A stretch of 64,000 nt of DNA from Nitrosomonas sp. sh817 (GTDB taxonomy: Bacteria > Pseudomonadota > Gammaproteobacteria > Burkholderiales > Nitrosomonadaceae): contig NZ_CP133083.1 of NCBI RefSeq assembly GCF_030908545.1, forward strand, positions 2,985,691-3,049,690, read 5' to 3'. Shown one piece after another: positions 34,152-44,606 of this stretch. Positions within the stretch are counted from its first letter, which is position 1. Each line of letters opens with the position of its first letter. Position numbers and translations under genes: made by a program. Below the pieces are notes generated by a model. It ran no database searches. It was not told the origin of the DNA and saw nothing but the letters and a program-made list of their open reading frames with translations.

Positions 34152-36353
34152 TCAGGACGCGAGTTTGGAAAGATCGGCGATGCGGTTCATGATGCGATGC
34201 AGTTGCGCCAGTAACGCCAGCCGGTTGTTACGCAGCTTCACATCGTCGACATTGACCATCACATGATCGAAAAAAGTATCAACCGGTGTTTTCAGCGTTG
34301 CCAGCAATTGCAATGAAGCGGTGTAATCACCGGCGGCAAAAGCTTTTTCGGTTTGCGGCTGAATAGCTTGCAACGCCTGATAAAGCGCCTGTTCATCGGC
34401 TTCTTGCAATAAACCGGTATCGACGCTGTCACTGATAGCACTTTCCGACTTCTTGAGGATATTGCCGACCCGCTTGTTAGCCGCCGCCAGACTAACCGCT
34501 TCCGGCAATGCGGCAAACGCCCGCACGGCAGCGAGACGTTTGGGAATATCGCTTAACTGCTGCGGATTCAAACTGAGCACAGCGTCGACTTCCTGCGGCG
34601 TGTAGCCTTGGTCGCGTAAGTTACCTGCGAGGCGTTCGTAAACAAAATTAAATAATTTTGTAAATATCTCTTCCTGCGTTCCAGGAACACTATCGGGTAG
34701 TACATATGCATTCCGCCGACATGTCACCGAAATAATTGATTCTTGAGTTTTATCACTGCAATTTGACAGCCACTGCTGAGCAAACTGATCCTCTTTAAGG
34801 ATATTAATCGCTGATCGAATTAATTCGTCCAATTTTAGCGATAAATTTTTTTCAATTAATATTCGAATAACACCGAGTGCATGGCGGCGCAATGCAAATG
34901 GGTCTTTATCTCCGGTAGGAACCTCGCCCATATAAAACATATCGATCAAAGTCACTAACTTATCCGCCAGCGCTACGCTGACTCCCGCATCGTTACGCGG
35001 CAAGTCATCACCGGCAAAACGCGGCTTATACTGATCCTCGATGGCAAACGCAATCTCGTCCCCCAGACCTTCGTGTTGCGCGTAGTAGCGTCCCATGATG
35101 CCTTGCAGTTCCGGAAACTCACCGACCATATCGGTTAATAAATCGGCCTTTGCTAACGCGGCCGCTTCGCGTGCCGAAGTTGCCGCGTTTAATTGTTTCC
35201 CAATCATATAAGCGATCTCGCGAACATAGTGCATGCGCAAACCCTGCGTACCGAGCTTATTGTGATAAACCACCTTATCCAATTCCGGCAAGCGCGATGC
35301 CAGCGTTTTTTTACGATCCTGATCGAAGAAAAACTTGGCATCGGCGAGGCGCGAGCGCACCACGCGTTCGTTACCGGCGATGACTTGCGCGGGATCGGCC
35401 GGGCGGACATTGGAGACCAGCAGGAATTTGTTGGCGAGCTTTCCTTGCGCATCGAGCAACGGAAAATATTTCTGGTTTGCCTTCATCGTCAGAATCAGGC
35501 ATTCCTGGGGCACTTGCAGGAACTCTGCATCAAATGTGCCAACCAGCACGTTCGGATGCTCGACCAGCGCGGTCACTTCGTCGAGCAACGCCTCATCGTC
35601 GATGGGTGTGAGATGTTCTTTCGCAGCGGCGGCGGCGAGCTGGCGCGCGATTTCGGCGCGGCGTTCGGCAAAACCGGCGAGCACGGCGCCTTCAGTTTGC
35701 AGTTGCTGTGCGTAGCTATCGGCGTTGTGCAGCACAATAGGGTTCACTTTGGCCTCAAAGCGATGACCTTGCGTCTCGCGCCCAGCTTGCAGGCCAAGCA
35801 CGCTGACCGGTACGATATCGGCACCGTGCAGCGCCACTAGGGAATGTACCGGGCGCACGAAATGCACGCTCTGCCAGCCGTCCGCCAGTTGATACGTCAT
35901 CACTTTCGGAATCGGCAATTGGCTGATCGCATCCTGCAAGGCTTTTTGCAGTCCGTCGGTCAGCAACGTGCCTTGCACAACGATATCCAGAAACAGTGTT
36001 TCGGTTTTACCGTCCAGCGCACGCTTGAGTTGCGGCACAGCCGAGGCGTCGGCACCAAGACTGGCGAGTTTTTTCAATAACGGCGGTGTCGCCTGACCTT
36101 GCGCGTCCAGACCGACTTTGACCGGCATTAGTTTTTGCGTAACCGCTTGATCGGCGGCTTGCGCCGCGACGTTGGCGATATGCACCGCCAATCGTCTGGG
36201 AGTGGCGTATGGCGTGATTGCCGCATCGGGCGCGATCAACCCTTGCGCTTTCAGACTATCGGCGAGCAAACCGGCAAAGCTGCTGCCGAGTTGTTTCAAC
36301 GATTTCGGCGGCAGTTCTTCCACCAGCAATTCAACGAGCAGATTTTGGGTCAT
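34152..36353 (-). CDS. glyS: Glycine--tRNA ligase beta subunit
   Basis: The 733-residue beta subunit of the bacterial alpha2beta2 glycyl-tRNA synthetase, which binds tRNA-Gly. The N-terminus [19 protein letters not shown], the [14 protein letters not shown] [14 protein letters not shown], and a DALRR-type C-terminal region ([31 protein letters not shown]) are characteristic. ATG 36353 ([10 protein letters not shown]) overlaps glyQ by 4 bp and is preferred over the in-frame ATG 39 bp upstream. It is 1 bp from gmhB. Confidence 0.95.
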   Translation of the reverse strand: MTQNLLVELLVEELPPKSLKQLGSSFAGLLADSLKAQGLIAPDAAITPYATPRRLAVHIANVAAQAADQAVTQKLMPVKVGLDAQGQATPPLLKKLASLGADASAVPQLKRALDGKTETLFLDIVVQGTLLTDGLQKALQDAISQLPIPKVMTYQLADGWQSVHFVRPVHSLVALHGADIVPVSVLGLQAGRETQGHRFEAKVNPIVLHNADSYAQQLQTEGAVLAGFAERRAEIARQLAAAAAKEHLTPIDDEALLDEVTALVEHPNVLVGTFDAEFLQVPQECLILTMKANQKYFPLLDAQGKLANKFLLVSNVRPADPAQVIAGNERVVRSRLADAKFFFDQDRKKTLASRLPELDKVVYHNKLGTQGLRMHYVREIAYMIGKQLNAATSAREAAALAKADLLTDMVGEFPELQGIMGRYYAQHEGLGDEIAFAIEDQYKPRFAGDDLPRNDAGVSVALADKLVTLIDMFYMGEVPTGDKDPFALRRHALGVIRILIEKNLSLKLDELIRSAINILKEDQFAQQWLSNCSDKTQESIISVTCRRNAYVLPDSVPGTQEEIFTKLFNFVYERLAGNLRDQGYTPQEVDAVLSLNPQQLSDIPKRLAAVRAFAALPEAVSLAAANKRVGNILKKSESAISDSVDTGLLQEADEQALYQALQAIQPQTEKAFAAGDYTASLQLLATLKTPVDTFFDHVMVNVDDVKLRNNRLALLAQLHRIMNRIADLSKLAS

Positions 36354-37276
36354 GATGCGGATTCCTGCATATCGGGCATTTGCGCGACCCATTCACGCGG
36401 CGCCAGCGGAAACGGTGGATTGAGGTTCTTACGGCTGTCGTAATAGGCTTTGGCGACTTGCCGCGACAGGTTGCGGATACGGCCGATATACGCGGCGCGT
36501 TCGGTGACGGAAATCGCGCCGCGCGCGTCGAGCAGATTAAAAGTATGCGCGGCTTTCAATACTTGCTCGTAAGCCGGTAATGCCAGTTGCTTGCCGATCA
36601 GATGATTGGCTTGCGCTTCGTGCTTGCCGAATGCCAGAAACAAAAACTCGGTGTCGCTTTCCTCAAAATTGTATTTCGATTGCTCGACTTCGTTTTGATG
36701 ATACACATCGTGATAGCGCAGCCCCTTGGTCCAAGTCAGGTCGAACACGCTTTCCACGCCTTGCAAATACATCGCCAACCGTTCCAGTCCGTAGGTGATT
36801 TCGCCGGTGATTGGCTTGCAATCAATGCCGCCGACTTGCTGGAAATAGGTGAATTGCGTGACTTCCATGCCGTTCAGCCAGGTTTCCCAGCCCAATCCCC
36901 ACGCGCCCAGCGTCGGATTTTCCCAATCGTCCTCGACCAGCCGTACGTCGTTTTGCGTCAGGTCGAAACCCAGTTCGCGCAGCGAATCCAGATACAAATC
37001 GAGGATGTTTTTCGGCGCCGGTTTCAGTATCACCTGAAACTGATAATAATGCTGCAAGCGGTTCGGGTTTTCACCGTAACGGCCGTCCTTCGGGCGGCGC
37101 GACGGTTGCACGTACGCCACCTTCCACGGTTCGGGGCCGATGGCGCGCAAAAAAGTGGCGGTGTGGCTGGTGCCCGCGCCGACTTCCATATCGTACGGTT
37201 GCAGAATCGCGCAGCCCTGTTTGGCCCAGTAGCGCTGTAACGTGAAAATGATTTCCTGAAAGGTCAGTGTCGGCAT
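36350..37276 (-). CDS. glyQ: Glycine--tRNA ligase alpha subunit
   Basis: The 308-residue catalytic alpha subunit. The start [22 protein letters not shown], then [22 protein letters not shown] and [32 protein letters not shown], are the class II catalytic motifs 1-2. Length and start are canonical. It follows lnt by 41 bp and overlaps glyS by 4 bp. Confidence 0.96.
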   Translation of the reverse strand: MPTLTFQEIIFTLQRYWAKQGCAILQPYDMEVGAGTSHTATFLRAIGPEPWKVAYVQPSRRPKDGRYGENPNRLQHYYQFQVILKPAPKNILDLYLDSLRELGFDLTQNDVRLVEDDWENPTLGAWGLGWETWLNGMEVTQFTYFQQVGGIDCKPITGEITYGLERLAMYLQGVESVFDLTWTKGLRYHDVYHQNEVEQSKYNFEESDTEFLFLAFGKHEAQANHLIGKQLALPAYEQVLKAAHTFNLLDARGAISVTERAAYIGRIRNLSRQVAKAYYDSRKNLNPPFPLAPREWVAQMPDMQESAS

Positions 37277-37317
37277 AAAATGTCGAGTTATATCGTTAAA
37301 TTAAAAACATGCGGATT

Positions 37318-38886
37318 TTACCGGGTTTTCTGCGCGGCGCGAAAGGCGGATAACAATCCGATGCTCAATAACAACACCGCCAATCCCAGCACCGGATAAT
37401 TGCCCACCCGCACGTACGGTGTTGCGCCGGTAAAACCTTGCGCCACACCGTGCAATGCCGCTGTGGTGAAAATTTCGATGGTCTCGAGTACCCGCCCGCG
37501 TTCGTCGATAATCGCGGTGACGCCGGTGTTGGTCGCGCGCAGCATATAGCGTCCGGTTTCCAAGGCGCGCATTTGTGAAATCTGCAAATGTTGCTGCGGC
37601 CCGATCGAACGGCCGAACCAGGCATCGTTGCTGACGTTGACCAGCAGTGTCGCTTGCGGTAGCTGATTGATGATTTCCTCACCGAACACGTCTTCGTAAC
37701 AAATATTGATCGCCACGCGTTGTCCGGCAATGGCCATCGGTTGCTGATCCAGCCCGCCGCGCGAGAAATCCGACAGCGGAATTTGCAGCACTTGAATCAC
37801 CCAGCCGAACAGCGGCTTGAACGGAATGTACTCGCCGAACGGCACCAGATGATGCTTGCGGTAGCTTTGTTCCGGCGAGGAACCAAGGCTGAACATGGTG
37901 TTGTAATACGCATCGCCGTCTGTATGATCGCGCTCGGCCAGGCCGATCAGCACATCGCCTTTGACATTGCGGGCATGCTCGGCGATATATGCCAGATACG
38001 CGGGCGGCACTACGTCGTTGAACAACGGAATCGATATTTCCGGCGTCACAATCAACCGGCTGTCGCTTTCCAGGATCAACTGCGCGTAGGTTTCCATCGA
38101 ATGTTCGATCTGATCCGCTTGCCATTTCAAATCCTGCGAAATATTGCCTTGCAGCAGACTGACCGTGACCGGTTCACCCTCGGGTTGCACCCACTTAATC
38201 GCCTGCAACACAAAGCCGCATAACCAGATCGTTAGCAAAGCCGCTCCCCAGCGCCAGTTCCTGCGAACATTCTCGATCCAGAAAAATAACAAGGTGGCGC
38301 TGAATACGATAATCAAAGAAATACCATACACGCCGACAATCGGCGCAAAACCCGCCAGAGGGCTGTACGGCGCTTGCGAGTAACCCAGCGCCAGCCAAGG
38401 AAAACCGGTAAACAATGTGCCGCGCAGCCATTCGGATAACATCCACAATGCCGCAGCCAATGCTCCCCAAAGCCAGGGCGAGGCCACGCGCAGCCGGGTT
38501 AACAGCCACAAACCGCAAGCCGGGAACAACGACAGGTACGCGCATAAAATGATCAATGCCACCACTGCGATCGGCATCGGCATCGCGCCAAAATCGTGCA
38601 AACTGACATAAATCCAGGTCACGCCGGCGCTAAACAAACCCATGCCGAAACTGAAGCCGAGTGCGGCGTTTTTGAGCGGATTCCGGTTTTTATGACACAG
38701 CGCCAGCAGCCACGCCAACGTCATGACCGGCACCGGAAACAGGTAGAAAGGCGCAAAACCAAGTACCGTTACCGCGCCCGCCAGATAAACCAGCAGCAAT
38801 TTTAAATAAGGATTCTTCAATCGTGTCAATGATAAAAAATGAAAAAATATAGCAAAAAAGTTACGCTTATTCGCGCGCGGCAACAA
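37318..38886 (-). CDS. lnt: Apolipoprotein N-acyltransferase
   Basis: A 522-residue inner-membrane enzyme that adds the third acyl chain to lipoproteins. About eight N-terminal transmembrane helices surround a nitrilase-like periplasmic domain. The catalytic triad is intact: Glu in RLIVTPEISIPLFND, Lys in YRKHHLVPFGEYIP and Cys in INICYEDVFGEE. The downstream NVSNDAWFGRSIGPQQHLQ motif is also typical. The N-terminus carries an extra basic stretch (LPRANKRNF), so an internal start near LKNPYLKLLLVYL is possible. First gene of the operon with glyQ, glyS, gmhB, plsC and ygjP. Confidence 0.94.
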   Translation of the reverse strand: MLPRANKRNFFAIFFHFLSLTRLKNPYLKLLLVYLAGAVTVLGFAPFYLFPVPVMTLAWLLALCHKNRNPLKNAALGFSFGMGLFSAGVTWIYVSLHDFGAMPMPIAVVALIILCAYLSLFPACGLWLLTRLRVASPWLWGALAAALWMLSEWLRGTLFTGFPWLALGYSQAPYSPLAGFAPIVGVYGISLIIVFSATLLFFWIENVRRNWRWGAALLTIWLCGFVLQAIKWVQPEGEPVTVSLLQGNISQDLKWQADQIEHSMETYAQLILESDSRLIVTPEISIPLFNDVVPPAYLAYIAEHARNVKGDVLIGLAERDHTDGDAYYNTMFSLGSSPEQSYRKHHLVPFGEYIPFKPLFGWVIQVLQIPLSDFSRGGLDQQPMAIAGQRVAINICYEDVFGEEIINQLPQATLLVNVSNDAWFGRSIGPQQHLQISQMRALETGRYMLRATNTGVTAIIDERGRVLETIEIFTTAALHGVAQGFTGATPYVRVGNYPVLGLAVLLLSIGLLSAFRAAQKTR

Positions 38887-38931
38887 TAGAACTGTGAACT
38901 TTCATAAGTTAATGCTGTTCTCAGCGTTTAA

Positions 38932-39074
38932 GGAAACGCCGGTTAATCCGCCGGGCATGATGAAATGCAAGACGGGTGAAGCGCAAGAAACGAAGCATAT
39001 CATAACGATAAGCGAGTTTCTGAGCGCCGGCCAACGCAGCGAATCGCTTGCACAGTCAATTATTCAGCGCTTCC
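38932..39074. repeat. MITE family A, copy 3 (143 bp)
   Basis: Left end GGAAACGCCGGTTAATCC follows TTAA (38928-38931). The right end CAATTATTCAGCGCTTCC is followed by CTTG. Length is identical to copies at 4185 and 23233. The interior is more diverged (GGTGAAGCGCAAGAAACG) but aligns in order. It lies between lnt and the TPR lipoprotein gene, about 225 bp before the latter. Confidence 0.82.
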
Positions 39075-39299
39075 CTTGCTTTTCGTGATGACAATCAGTA
39101 CTACTTATGCTAAATAGCTATTTATTCACTTTATTATCCGGCAATAGTAATCGAAGGCCTTTGTTACAATAGCACCCAGCCTCAAATCGCAGCGATATTA
39201 AACGATATGCAAATAGATTGATGAGCTTTAATAAATTTCTACAGCGCTGTAAATAACTGATACGGTTTACCCAATATTCGAAAATCAAACGGATTTCTC

Positions 39300-41036
39300 A
39301 TGAAATTTAAACTTCTATATGTGTTATTGCTATCTGGACTTTCTGCCTGCGCGCAGATGCCTGCGAATCAGGCAACAGATAAAAACGGGGAATCCGTCGA
39401 GCAAGATGACGAGGGTCATCGAAACCTACCCAAGCAAGAGCTGACCGCCCCGGTCCTGTTCGATTTTTTAGTCGGTGAAACCGCTTTGCAGCGCGGTAAT
39501 CTGGACATCGCAGTTAATCGCTATATCAAGCTCGCCAAGACTACCAGAGATCCGCGGCTCGCCAAACGGGCAACGGAAATTTCGCTGCACGCGGGCAATC
39601 CCATAGCCGCCGAGCAGGCAGCAACCATGTGGATTGAACTTGAGCCGGATTCACCGGATGCCCGCCAGACCATTGCCGCGCTGTTGGTGAACCTCGGTAA
39701 ATTGGATGCAGCCAAACCGCATCTTGAAAAATTATTGGCATCGCAAACCGATCAAGTCGGTAATGCGTTCATGCAACTGAATCAACTGCTGTCCCGCAAT
39801 CCGGACAGAGCGGCAACGCTGCGGCTGGTTCAGCACCTGTCCCGGCCTTATAAAGATTCTCCGGAAGTTCATTTTGCGGTTTCACAAGCCGCCTGGTTTG
39901 CCAACCAGCACCAGCTCGCGCAAGATGAAATGCAACGCGCACTGGAATTACGCCCTGATTGGGAAGTCGCGGCTGTGCATAATGGCAGAATACTGCAACG
40001 GATTTCAGCCGCCGATGCCGGCAATTTCTACCGTGATTATTTACAGAAGTTTCCTGCTTCCAACGAAGTGCGCATTGCCTATACGCGCTCATTGATCGGC
40101 GATAACCAGCTGGATCAAGCGCGCGAGCAAGTGCAATGGTTACTGGACAATAATACGAACGACCCGGAAATCACACTCGCAACGGGATTATTAGCCGCCG
40201 AAATGGGCGACTTCGACACCACCGAATCCAGTTTCAAAAAAGCCTTGGACTTAGGTTATAAAGATGCCAACGCCGTGCATTTTCATCTTGGCCAGATTTA
40301 CGAAGAAACCGGCCGCGGGGACATGGCGATGCAATCGTATCAAATGGTGAAAAGCGGCAGCCGCTTTCTACCGTCGCAAATCCGATACGCCGATTTGCTC
40401 GCAACCAAGGGTTTTTTAAAAGAAGCTCGTGCGCATCTGCAAAACCTGCCGGCCGCCAATGATCAGCAAACGGCGCATTTAATCCTGGCGGAAGCGCAAA
40501 TCCTGCGCAGAACCAAAGCCCATCAAGAAGTATTCAACTTACTGAACGACGGCTTAAAGAAATTGCCCGATTATCCCGAGTTGCTCTATGACCGCGCCTT
40601 GGCTGCCGACAAACTGGGCAAATTCAATATCCTCGAAGAAGATTTACGCAAACTGATTCAGCTCAGGCCCGACAACCCCCATGCCTACAATGCGCTGGGG
40701 TACAGCTATGCCGATCGCGGCAAGCAATTGCCCGAAGCTCTGAATCTGATCAAAAGGGCTCTGGAACTGTCACCCGAAGATCCCTATATCATGGATAGTC
40801 TGGGGTGGGTATACTACCGCATGGGTAATATTGCAGAAGGTCTGAATTATTTGAATCTGGCTTTTGCCGCCAAGCCTGATCCTGAAATTGCCGCCCATTT
40901 GGGCGAAGTGCTTTGGATACAAGGCGCAAAAGAAGATGCTAAAAATATCTGGCGCGCCGCTTTGGAAAAAGACCCGGATAACGATGTCTTGCTGGAAACA
41001 TTAAAAAGGCTTACCAAAAAGAAAATCATCGATTAA
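39300..41036 (+). CDS. TPR-repeat lipoprotein
   Basis: A 578-residue protein with a lipoprotein signal ending LLLSGLSAC (lipobox Cys near residue 17), so it is anchored in the outer or inner membrane by Lnt-modified acyl groups. The rest is a series of about ten tetratricopeptide repeats (for example YNALGYSYADRGKQLPEALN, then MDSLGWVYYRMGNIAEGLNY), which form a protein-binding superhelix. In betaproteobacteria a TPR protein of this kind stands directly before lolB; here minCDE lies between. A scaffolding role in envelope assembly is inference. Confidence 0.85.
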   Translation: MKFKLLYVLLLSGLSACAQMPANQATDKNGESVEQDDEGHRNLPKQELTAPVLFDFLVGETALQRGNLDIAVNRYIKLAKTTRDPRLAKRATEISLHAGNPIAAEQAATMWIELEPDSPDARQTIAALLVNLGKLDAAKPHLEKLLASQTDQVGNAFMQLNQLLSRNPDRAATLRLVQHLSRPYKDSPEVHFAVSQAAWFANQHQLAQDEMQRALELRPDWEVAAVHNGRILQRISAADAGNFYRDYLQKFPASNEVRIAYTRSLIGDNQLDQAREQVQWLLDNNTNDPEITLATGLLAAEMGDFDTTESSFKKALDLGYKDANAVHFHLGQIYEETGRGDMAMQSYQMVKSGSRFLPSQIRYADLLATKGFLKEARAHLQNLPAANDQQTAHLILAEAQILRRTKAHQEVFNLLNDGLKKLPDYPELLYDRALAADKLGKFNILEEDLRKLIQLRPDNPHAYNALGYSYADRGKQLPEALNLIKRALELSPEDPYIMDSLGWVYYRMGNIAEGLNYLNLAFAAKPDPEIAAHLGEVLWIQGAKEDAKNIWRAALEKDPDNDVLLETLKRLTKKKIID

Positions 41037-41138
41037 GTTTTCATAAACCGGGCATGTTCGGTGATATCATCCTGACAACAGCAACGGCTCCGACAAGCCG
41101 TGAATTACCCGTGCCCTTATCGATCGTAAACCCTGAAA

Positions 41139-41912
41139 ATGTTAAATACTTCTTCAACGCCAGCACTGGAATTTAAAAGCAGCACTTTTTTTTCTCCCAT
41201 CCTGATTCTTTTTACCAATAACATCGCCGCCATTGAACAGACTTTGCATGAAAAGATAAATCTGGCCCCGGAATTTTTCAAAGATTCTCCGGTCATCGTC
41301 GATTTGCGGGAACTTAATAAGCAGAATCTGGAATTGAATCTTTCCAATATCATTGATCTGCTCCGCAGGATAGGTTTTTTCCCGGTCGGCATCCGCGGCG
41401 GCAATGAACACCAAAACCAGCAAGCTCGCGCCTTGTTCATTCCTATCGATACCGTGCGCGATCTTGGGAGTTCCATCGTCATTGGCGAACCAACCAAACA
41501 GGAACCCGTTCAACAGACCAGCATTCAACCTGAAATCAAGCCGCCGAAAGAACCGGTAAAACCGGTTGCGATTCCGCCCGTGCCTGCGGCAGCAACCTTG
41601 GTAACCCATCCGATTCGCTCCGGGCAACGCATCTACGCATCCGGTGATTTGATCATTCTGTCGCAGGTCAGCGCCGGTGCCGAAATAATGGCTGAAGGCA
41701 ACATACATGTCTATAATACCCTGCGTGGACGTGCACTGGCGGGTGTGCATGGAAATACCGCCGCCAGAATTTTTTGTTTCGATTTGCAGGCGGAGCTTAT
41801 ATCGATCGCTGGCGACTATAAAACCAGCGAGGATATCAACAAGCAAACCTATAAAAATCCGGTACAGATCTACCTTCAGGATCATGCATTGATCATTAAA
41901 GAAATCGCTTAA
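41139..41912 (+). CDS. minC: Septum site-determining protein MinC
   Basis: A 257-residue inhibitor of FtsZ polymerisation. The N-terminal domain (about 1-105: ALEFKSSTFFSPILILF..FFKDSPVIVDLRELN) binds FtsZ. After a Pro/Lys-rich linker, the C-terminal beta-helix (TLVTHPIRSGQRIYASGDLI, EGNIHVYNTLRGRALAGVHGN, ARIFCFDLQAELISIAGDYK) dimerises and binds MinD. First gene of a minCDE operon, 24 bp before minD. Confidence 0.95.
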   Translation: MLNTSSTPALEFKSSTFFSPILILFTNNIAAIEQTLHEKINLAPEFFKDSPVIVDLRELNKQNLELNLSNIIDLLRRIGFFPVGIRGGNEHQNQQARALFIPIDTVRDLGSSIVIGEPTKQEPVQQTSIQPEIKPPKEPVKPVAIPPVPAAATLVTHPIRSGQRIYASGDLIILSQVSAGAEIMAEGNIHVYNTLRGRALAGVHGNTAARIFCFDLQAELISIAGDYKTSEDINKQTYKNPVQIYLQDHALIIKEIA

Positions 41913-41936
41913 GACCAAACAGTAAAGGAGGCGCAA

Positions 41937-42749
41937 TTGGCAAGAATTATAGTCGTGACATCGGGCAAGGGGGGCGTCGGCAAAACCACAACGAGCGCAG
42001 CGATTGCCATGGGATTAGCGAAAAAAGGCCACAAAACGGCTGTTATCGATTTCGACGTGGGATTACGCAACCTGGATTTAATTTTGGGCTGCGAACGCCG
42101 GGTAGTCTATGATTTTATCAATGTGATCAATGGTGAAGCCAGCCTCAATCAAGCGCTGATCCGCGATAAAAACTGCAACCTGCTGTATATCCTGCCGGCC
42201 TCGCAAACGCGCGACAAAGATGCGCTGACGCAAGAAGGCGTGGGTAAGGTTTTAGATGAATTATCCAAGGATTTTGAGTACATTGTCTGCGATTCACCCG
42301 CCGGTATTGAAAAGGGCGCCAATTTAGCGCTTTATTACGCCGACGACGCTTTTGTCGTCACCAACCCTGAAATTTCATCGGTGCGGGATTCCGACCGCAT
42401 GCTCGGCATTCTTTCCAGTAAATCACGCCGGGCCGAAAGAAATGAAGAACCGATCAAGGAATATTTATTGCTGACCCGCTACGATGCGGACCGGGTCAAA
42501 TTGGGAGAGATGTTAAGCCTGGAAGACGTGCAGGAAATACTGTCTTTGGAGCTATTGGGCATCATCCCCGAATCAAAATCGGTCTTATCCGCATCCAATG
42601 CCGGGATGCCGGTCATACTGGATGAAAAAAGCGAAGCCGGTCAAGCTTACGCCGATGTCGTTGCGCGATATTTAGGAGAGAAACGTCCGCATCGATTTAT
42701 CGATGGTAAACAGGGATTTCTCAAGCGACTTTTTGGAGGAAGAAAATGA
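41937..42749 (+). CDS. minD: Septum site-determining protein MinD
   Basis: A 270-residue deviant-Walker P-loop ATPase that carries MinC to the membrane. GKGGVGKTT is at residues 10-18 with the signature Lys11; DFDVGLRNLDLILGCERRVVYD and the C-terminal amphipathic membrane helix GFLKRLFGGRK are present. Translation starts at TTG 41937, preceded by AAGGAGG (41926-41932), which supports this unusual start. It overlaps minE by 4 bp. Confidence 0.97.
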   Translation: MARIIVVTSGKGGVGKTTTSAAIAMGLAKKGHKTAVIDFDVGLRNLDLILGCERRVVYDFINVINGEASLNQALIRDKNCNLLYILPASQTRDKDALTQEGVGKVLDELSKDFEYIVCDSPAGIEKGANLALYYADDAFVVTNPEISSVRDSDRMLGILSSKSRRAERNEEPIKEYLLLTRYDADRVKLGEMLSLEDVQEILSLELLGIIPESKSVLSASNAGMPVILDEKSEAGQAYADVVARYLGEKRPHRFIDGKQGFLKRLFGGRK

Positions 42750-43024
42750 GCTTACTTGACTATTTTAGATCTTCCAAACCCAAGACTGCGTCAGTAGCCA
42801 AGGAAAGGCTGCAAATTCTTGTCGCGCACGAGCGTAAATACCGCAATCAACCATCGTATTTACCGCAATTGCAAAAGGAATTGCTTGAAGTCATCCGAAA
42901 ATATGTAAATGTCGATCAAGACGCGATATCAATAAATTTTGAACAGGATGAAAATCAGGAAACATTGGAACTGAATATTGTTCTGCCGGATTATCAACAA
43001 ACCAATAGAACCGCCAGTAGCTAG
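42746..43024 (+). CDS. minE: Cell division topological specificity factor MinE
   Basis: A 92-residue activator of the MinD ATPase that sets the pole-to-pole oscillation. The N-terminal membrane/MinD contact region LLDYFRSSKPKTASVAKERLQILVAHERKYR and the C-terminal dimerisation domain (ISINFEQDENQETLELNIVLP) are typical. It starts inside minD (ATGA overlap) and ends the Min operon. Confidence 0.96.
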   Translation: MSLLDYFRSSKPKTASVAKERLQILVAHERKYRNQPSYLPQLQKELLEVIRKYVNVDQDAISINFEQDENQETLELNIVLPDYQQTNRTASS

Positions 43025-43105
43025 CGTCTGCCGCCCGGTGCGCGCGGCTTGAGGAATCAGATTGATAATCGTTGTAATGAATTGAGAAAATCCAAACAGC
43101 CTGTG

Positions 43106-43750
43106 ATGTGGCTTCGAATAAACCAGCGGAACATTCTTCCGGGAATTTTGATCGGTTGCCTGATAATTCTGCTGCACGGTTGCAAAACCATTCCAACAGT
43201 AACACCATCCGATGCGGTTGCCACTACCGTATTATTCGATCCCGCAACATCCGCGCAGAAAACGCCAGCCTATGATTTTAATATTTTAGGCCGCATCGCA
43301 ATCCAAGACGAAAAACAAAGTTTTTCCGGCAGTTTCCGCTGGACACACTTTGCCGCGAACGACGAAATTCTGTTATTCACCCCATTGGGCCAGGCGGTCG
43401 CGGAAATCACCCGGGATGCTGAAGAGGTTCGTTTAATTACTTCCAAAATGGAAGGCTACTATGCCAACGATGTCGAAGCTTTGACGGAACAGATTCTCGG
43501 CTGGCGATTGCCGCTCGATGGCTTGCGGTATTGGATTCAAGGATTGCATTCACCACTGACCGCCGCTGAAAAAGATCTGGACCGGCAAAATCAGCTTCTC
43601 ACAATCCGGCAAGACGGCTGGCACATCCATTACAATAGTTTTACCCAAACCTCGTTCAGTACGGCGCCGTTGCCAAAAAACATCAGCTTGTTCTTCGAAA
43701 ATCAGAAACTGAAAATCCGCTTGATCGTTGATAACTGGAAAGTCAACTAA
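43106..43750 (+). CDS. lolB: Outer-membrane lipoprotein LolB
   Basis: A 214-residue receptor that takes lipoproteins from LolA and inserts them in the outer membrane. ATG 43106 gives a lipoprotein signal ending LIILLHGC; longer starts add unrelated residues. Visible LolB features are FNILGRIAIQDEKQSFSGSFRWTH, EILLFTPLGQAVAEIT and WRLPLDGLRYWIQGL. Length is usual. It is followed 7 bp later by ispE, the conserved lolB-ispE-tRNA-prs order. Confidence 0.9.
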   Translation: MWLRINQRNILPGILIGCLIILLHGCKTIPTVTPSDAVATTVLFDPATSAQKTPAYDFNILGRIAIQDEKQSFSGSFRWTHFAANDEILLFTPLGQAVAEITRDAEEVRLITSKMEGYYANDVEALTEQILGWRLPLDGLRYWIQGLHSPLTAAEKDLDRQNQLLTIRQDGWHIHYNSFTQTSFSTAPLPKNISLFFENQKLKIRLIVDNWKVN

Positions 43751-43757
43751 TTCGCCC

Positions 43758-44606
43758 ATGCATACCTTTCCCGCTCCGGCAAAACTGAATCTTTTTTTAC
43801 ACGTAACCGGCCGCCGGCCGGATGGCTATCACTTGTTGCAAACCGTATTCCGCCTGATTGATTATTCAGATCAGCTCAGTTTCCGGTTGCGGCCCGACGG
43901 TATTATCAAACTGCACACCCCGATTCCCGGTGTGCCCGAAGACAAAGATTTATGCGTTCGCGCCGCCACGTTATTGCAGCGCGAAGCCGCCGTCACGGCA
44001 GGCGTCGATATCTTTTTGCACAAACAAATTCCGATGGGCGGCGGTCTCGGCGGCGGCAGTTCGGATGCCGCGACCACATTAGTAGCACTGAATCATTTAT
44101 GGCAAGCCAATGTGAGCCAAGCGCGCTTGCTCGAACTGGGATTGCAATTGGGCGCCGACGTTCCGGTATTCATTTTCGGTCAAAATGCGTTTGCCGAAGG
44201 TGTCGGCGAGAAGTTATCCGCGATTGAACTCCCGCCCGCCTGGTATCTGGTTCTGGTACCATCCGTTGCAGTATCAACCGCAGAGATTTTTGGCAGTAAG
44301 GAATTGACACGAAACACAATACCGATCAAAATACCGCCCTTTTCCGTCTGGCAAGGACATAACGATCTAGAATCGGTCGTTTGCCGCTTATACCCTGAGG
44401 TCGCGAGATGTTTGGAGTGGCTAAAGAAACTGGAAAATACTACAATAGCAGCCATGAGCGGTTCAGGAGCGTGCGTTTTTGCAGAATTTGCTTCAGAACC
44501 GGCAGCACAAGCCGCATTGGAAAAAATTCCCAATGATGTCAAAGGGTTTGTAGCAAAAGGATTAGATTACCATCCGATTCAAAAAATCATTGAATCAAAG
44601 ATTTAG
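43758..44606 (+). CDS. ispE: 4-diphosphocytidyl-2-C-methyl-D-erythritol kinase
   Basis: A 282-residue GHMP kinase of the MEP isoprenoid pathway, phosphorylating CDP-methylerythritol. The start MHTFPAPAKLNLFLHVTGRRPDGYH is the family signature; the ATP loop PMGGGLGGGSSDAATTL is at about residue 95, and MSGSGACVFAEF near the end is the third GHMP motif. ATG 43758 is chosen because the homology begins there. Its stop codon overlaps the first two bases of tRNA-Gln. Confidence 0.96.
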   Translation: MHTFPAPAKLNLFLHVTGRRPDGYHLLQTVFRLIDYSDQLSFRLRPDGIIKLHTPIPGVPEDKDLCVRAATLLQREAAVTAGVDIFLHKQIPMGGGLGGGSSDAATTLVALNHLWQANVSQARLLELGLQLGADVPVFIFGQNAFAEGVGEKLSAIELPPAWYLVLVPSVAVSTAEIFGSKELTRNTIPIKIPPFSVWQGHNDLESVVCRLYPEVARCLEWLKKLENTTIAAMSGSGACVFAEFASEPAAQAALEKIPNDVKGFVAKGLDYHPIQKIIESKI

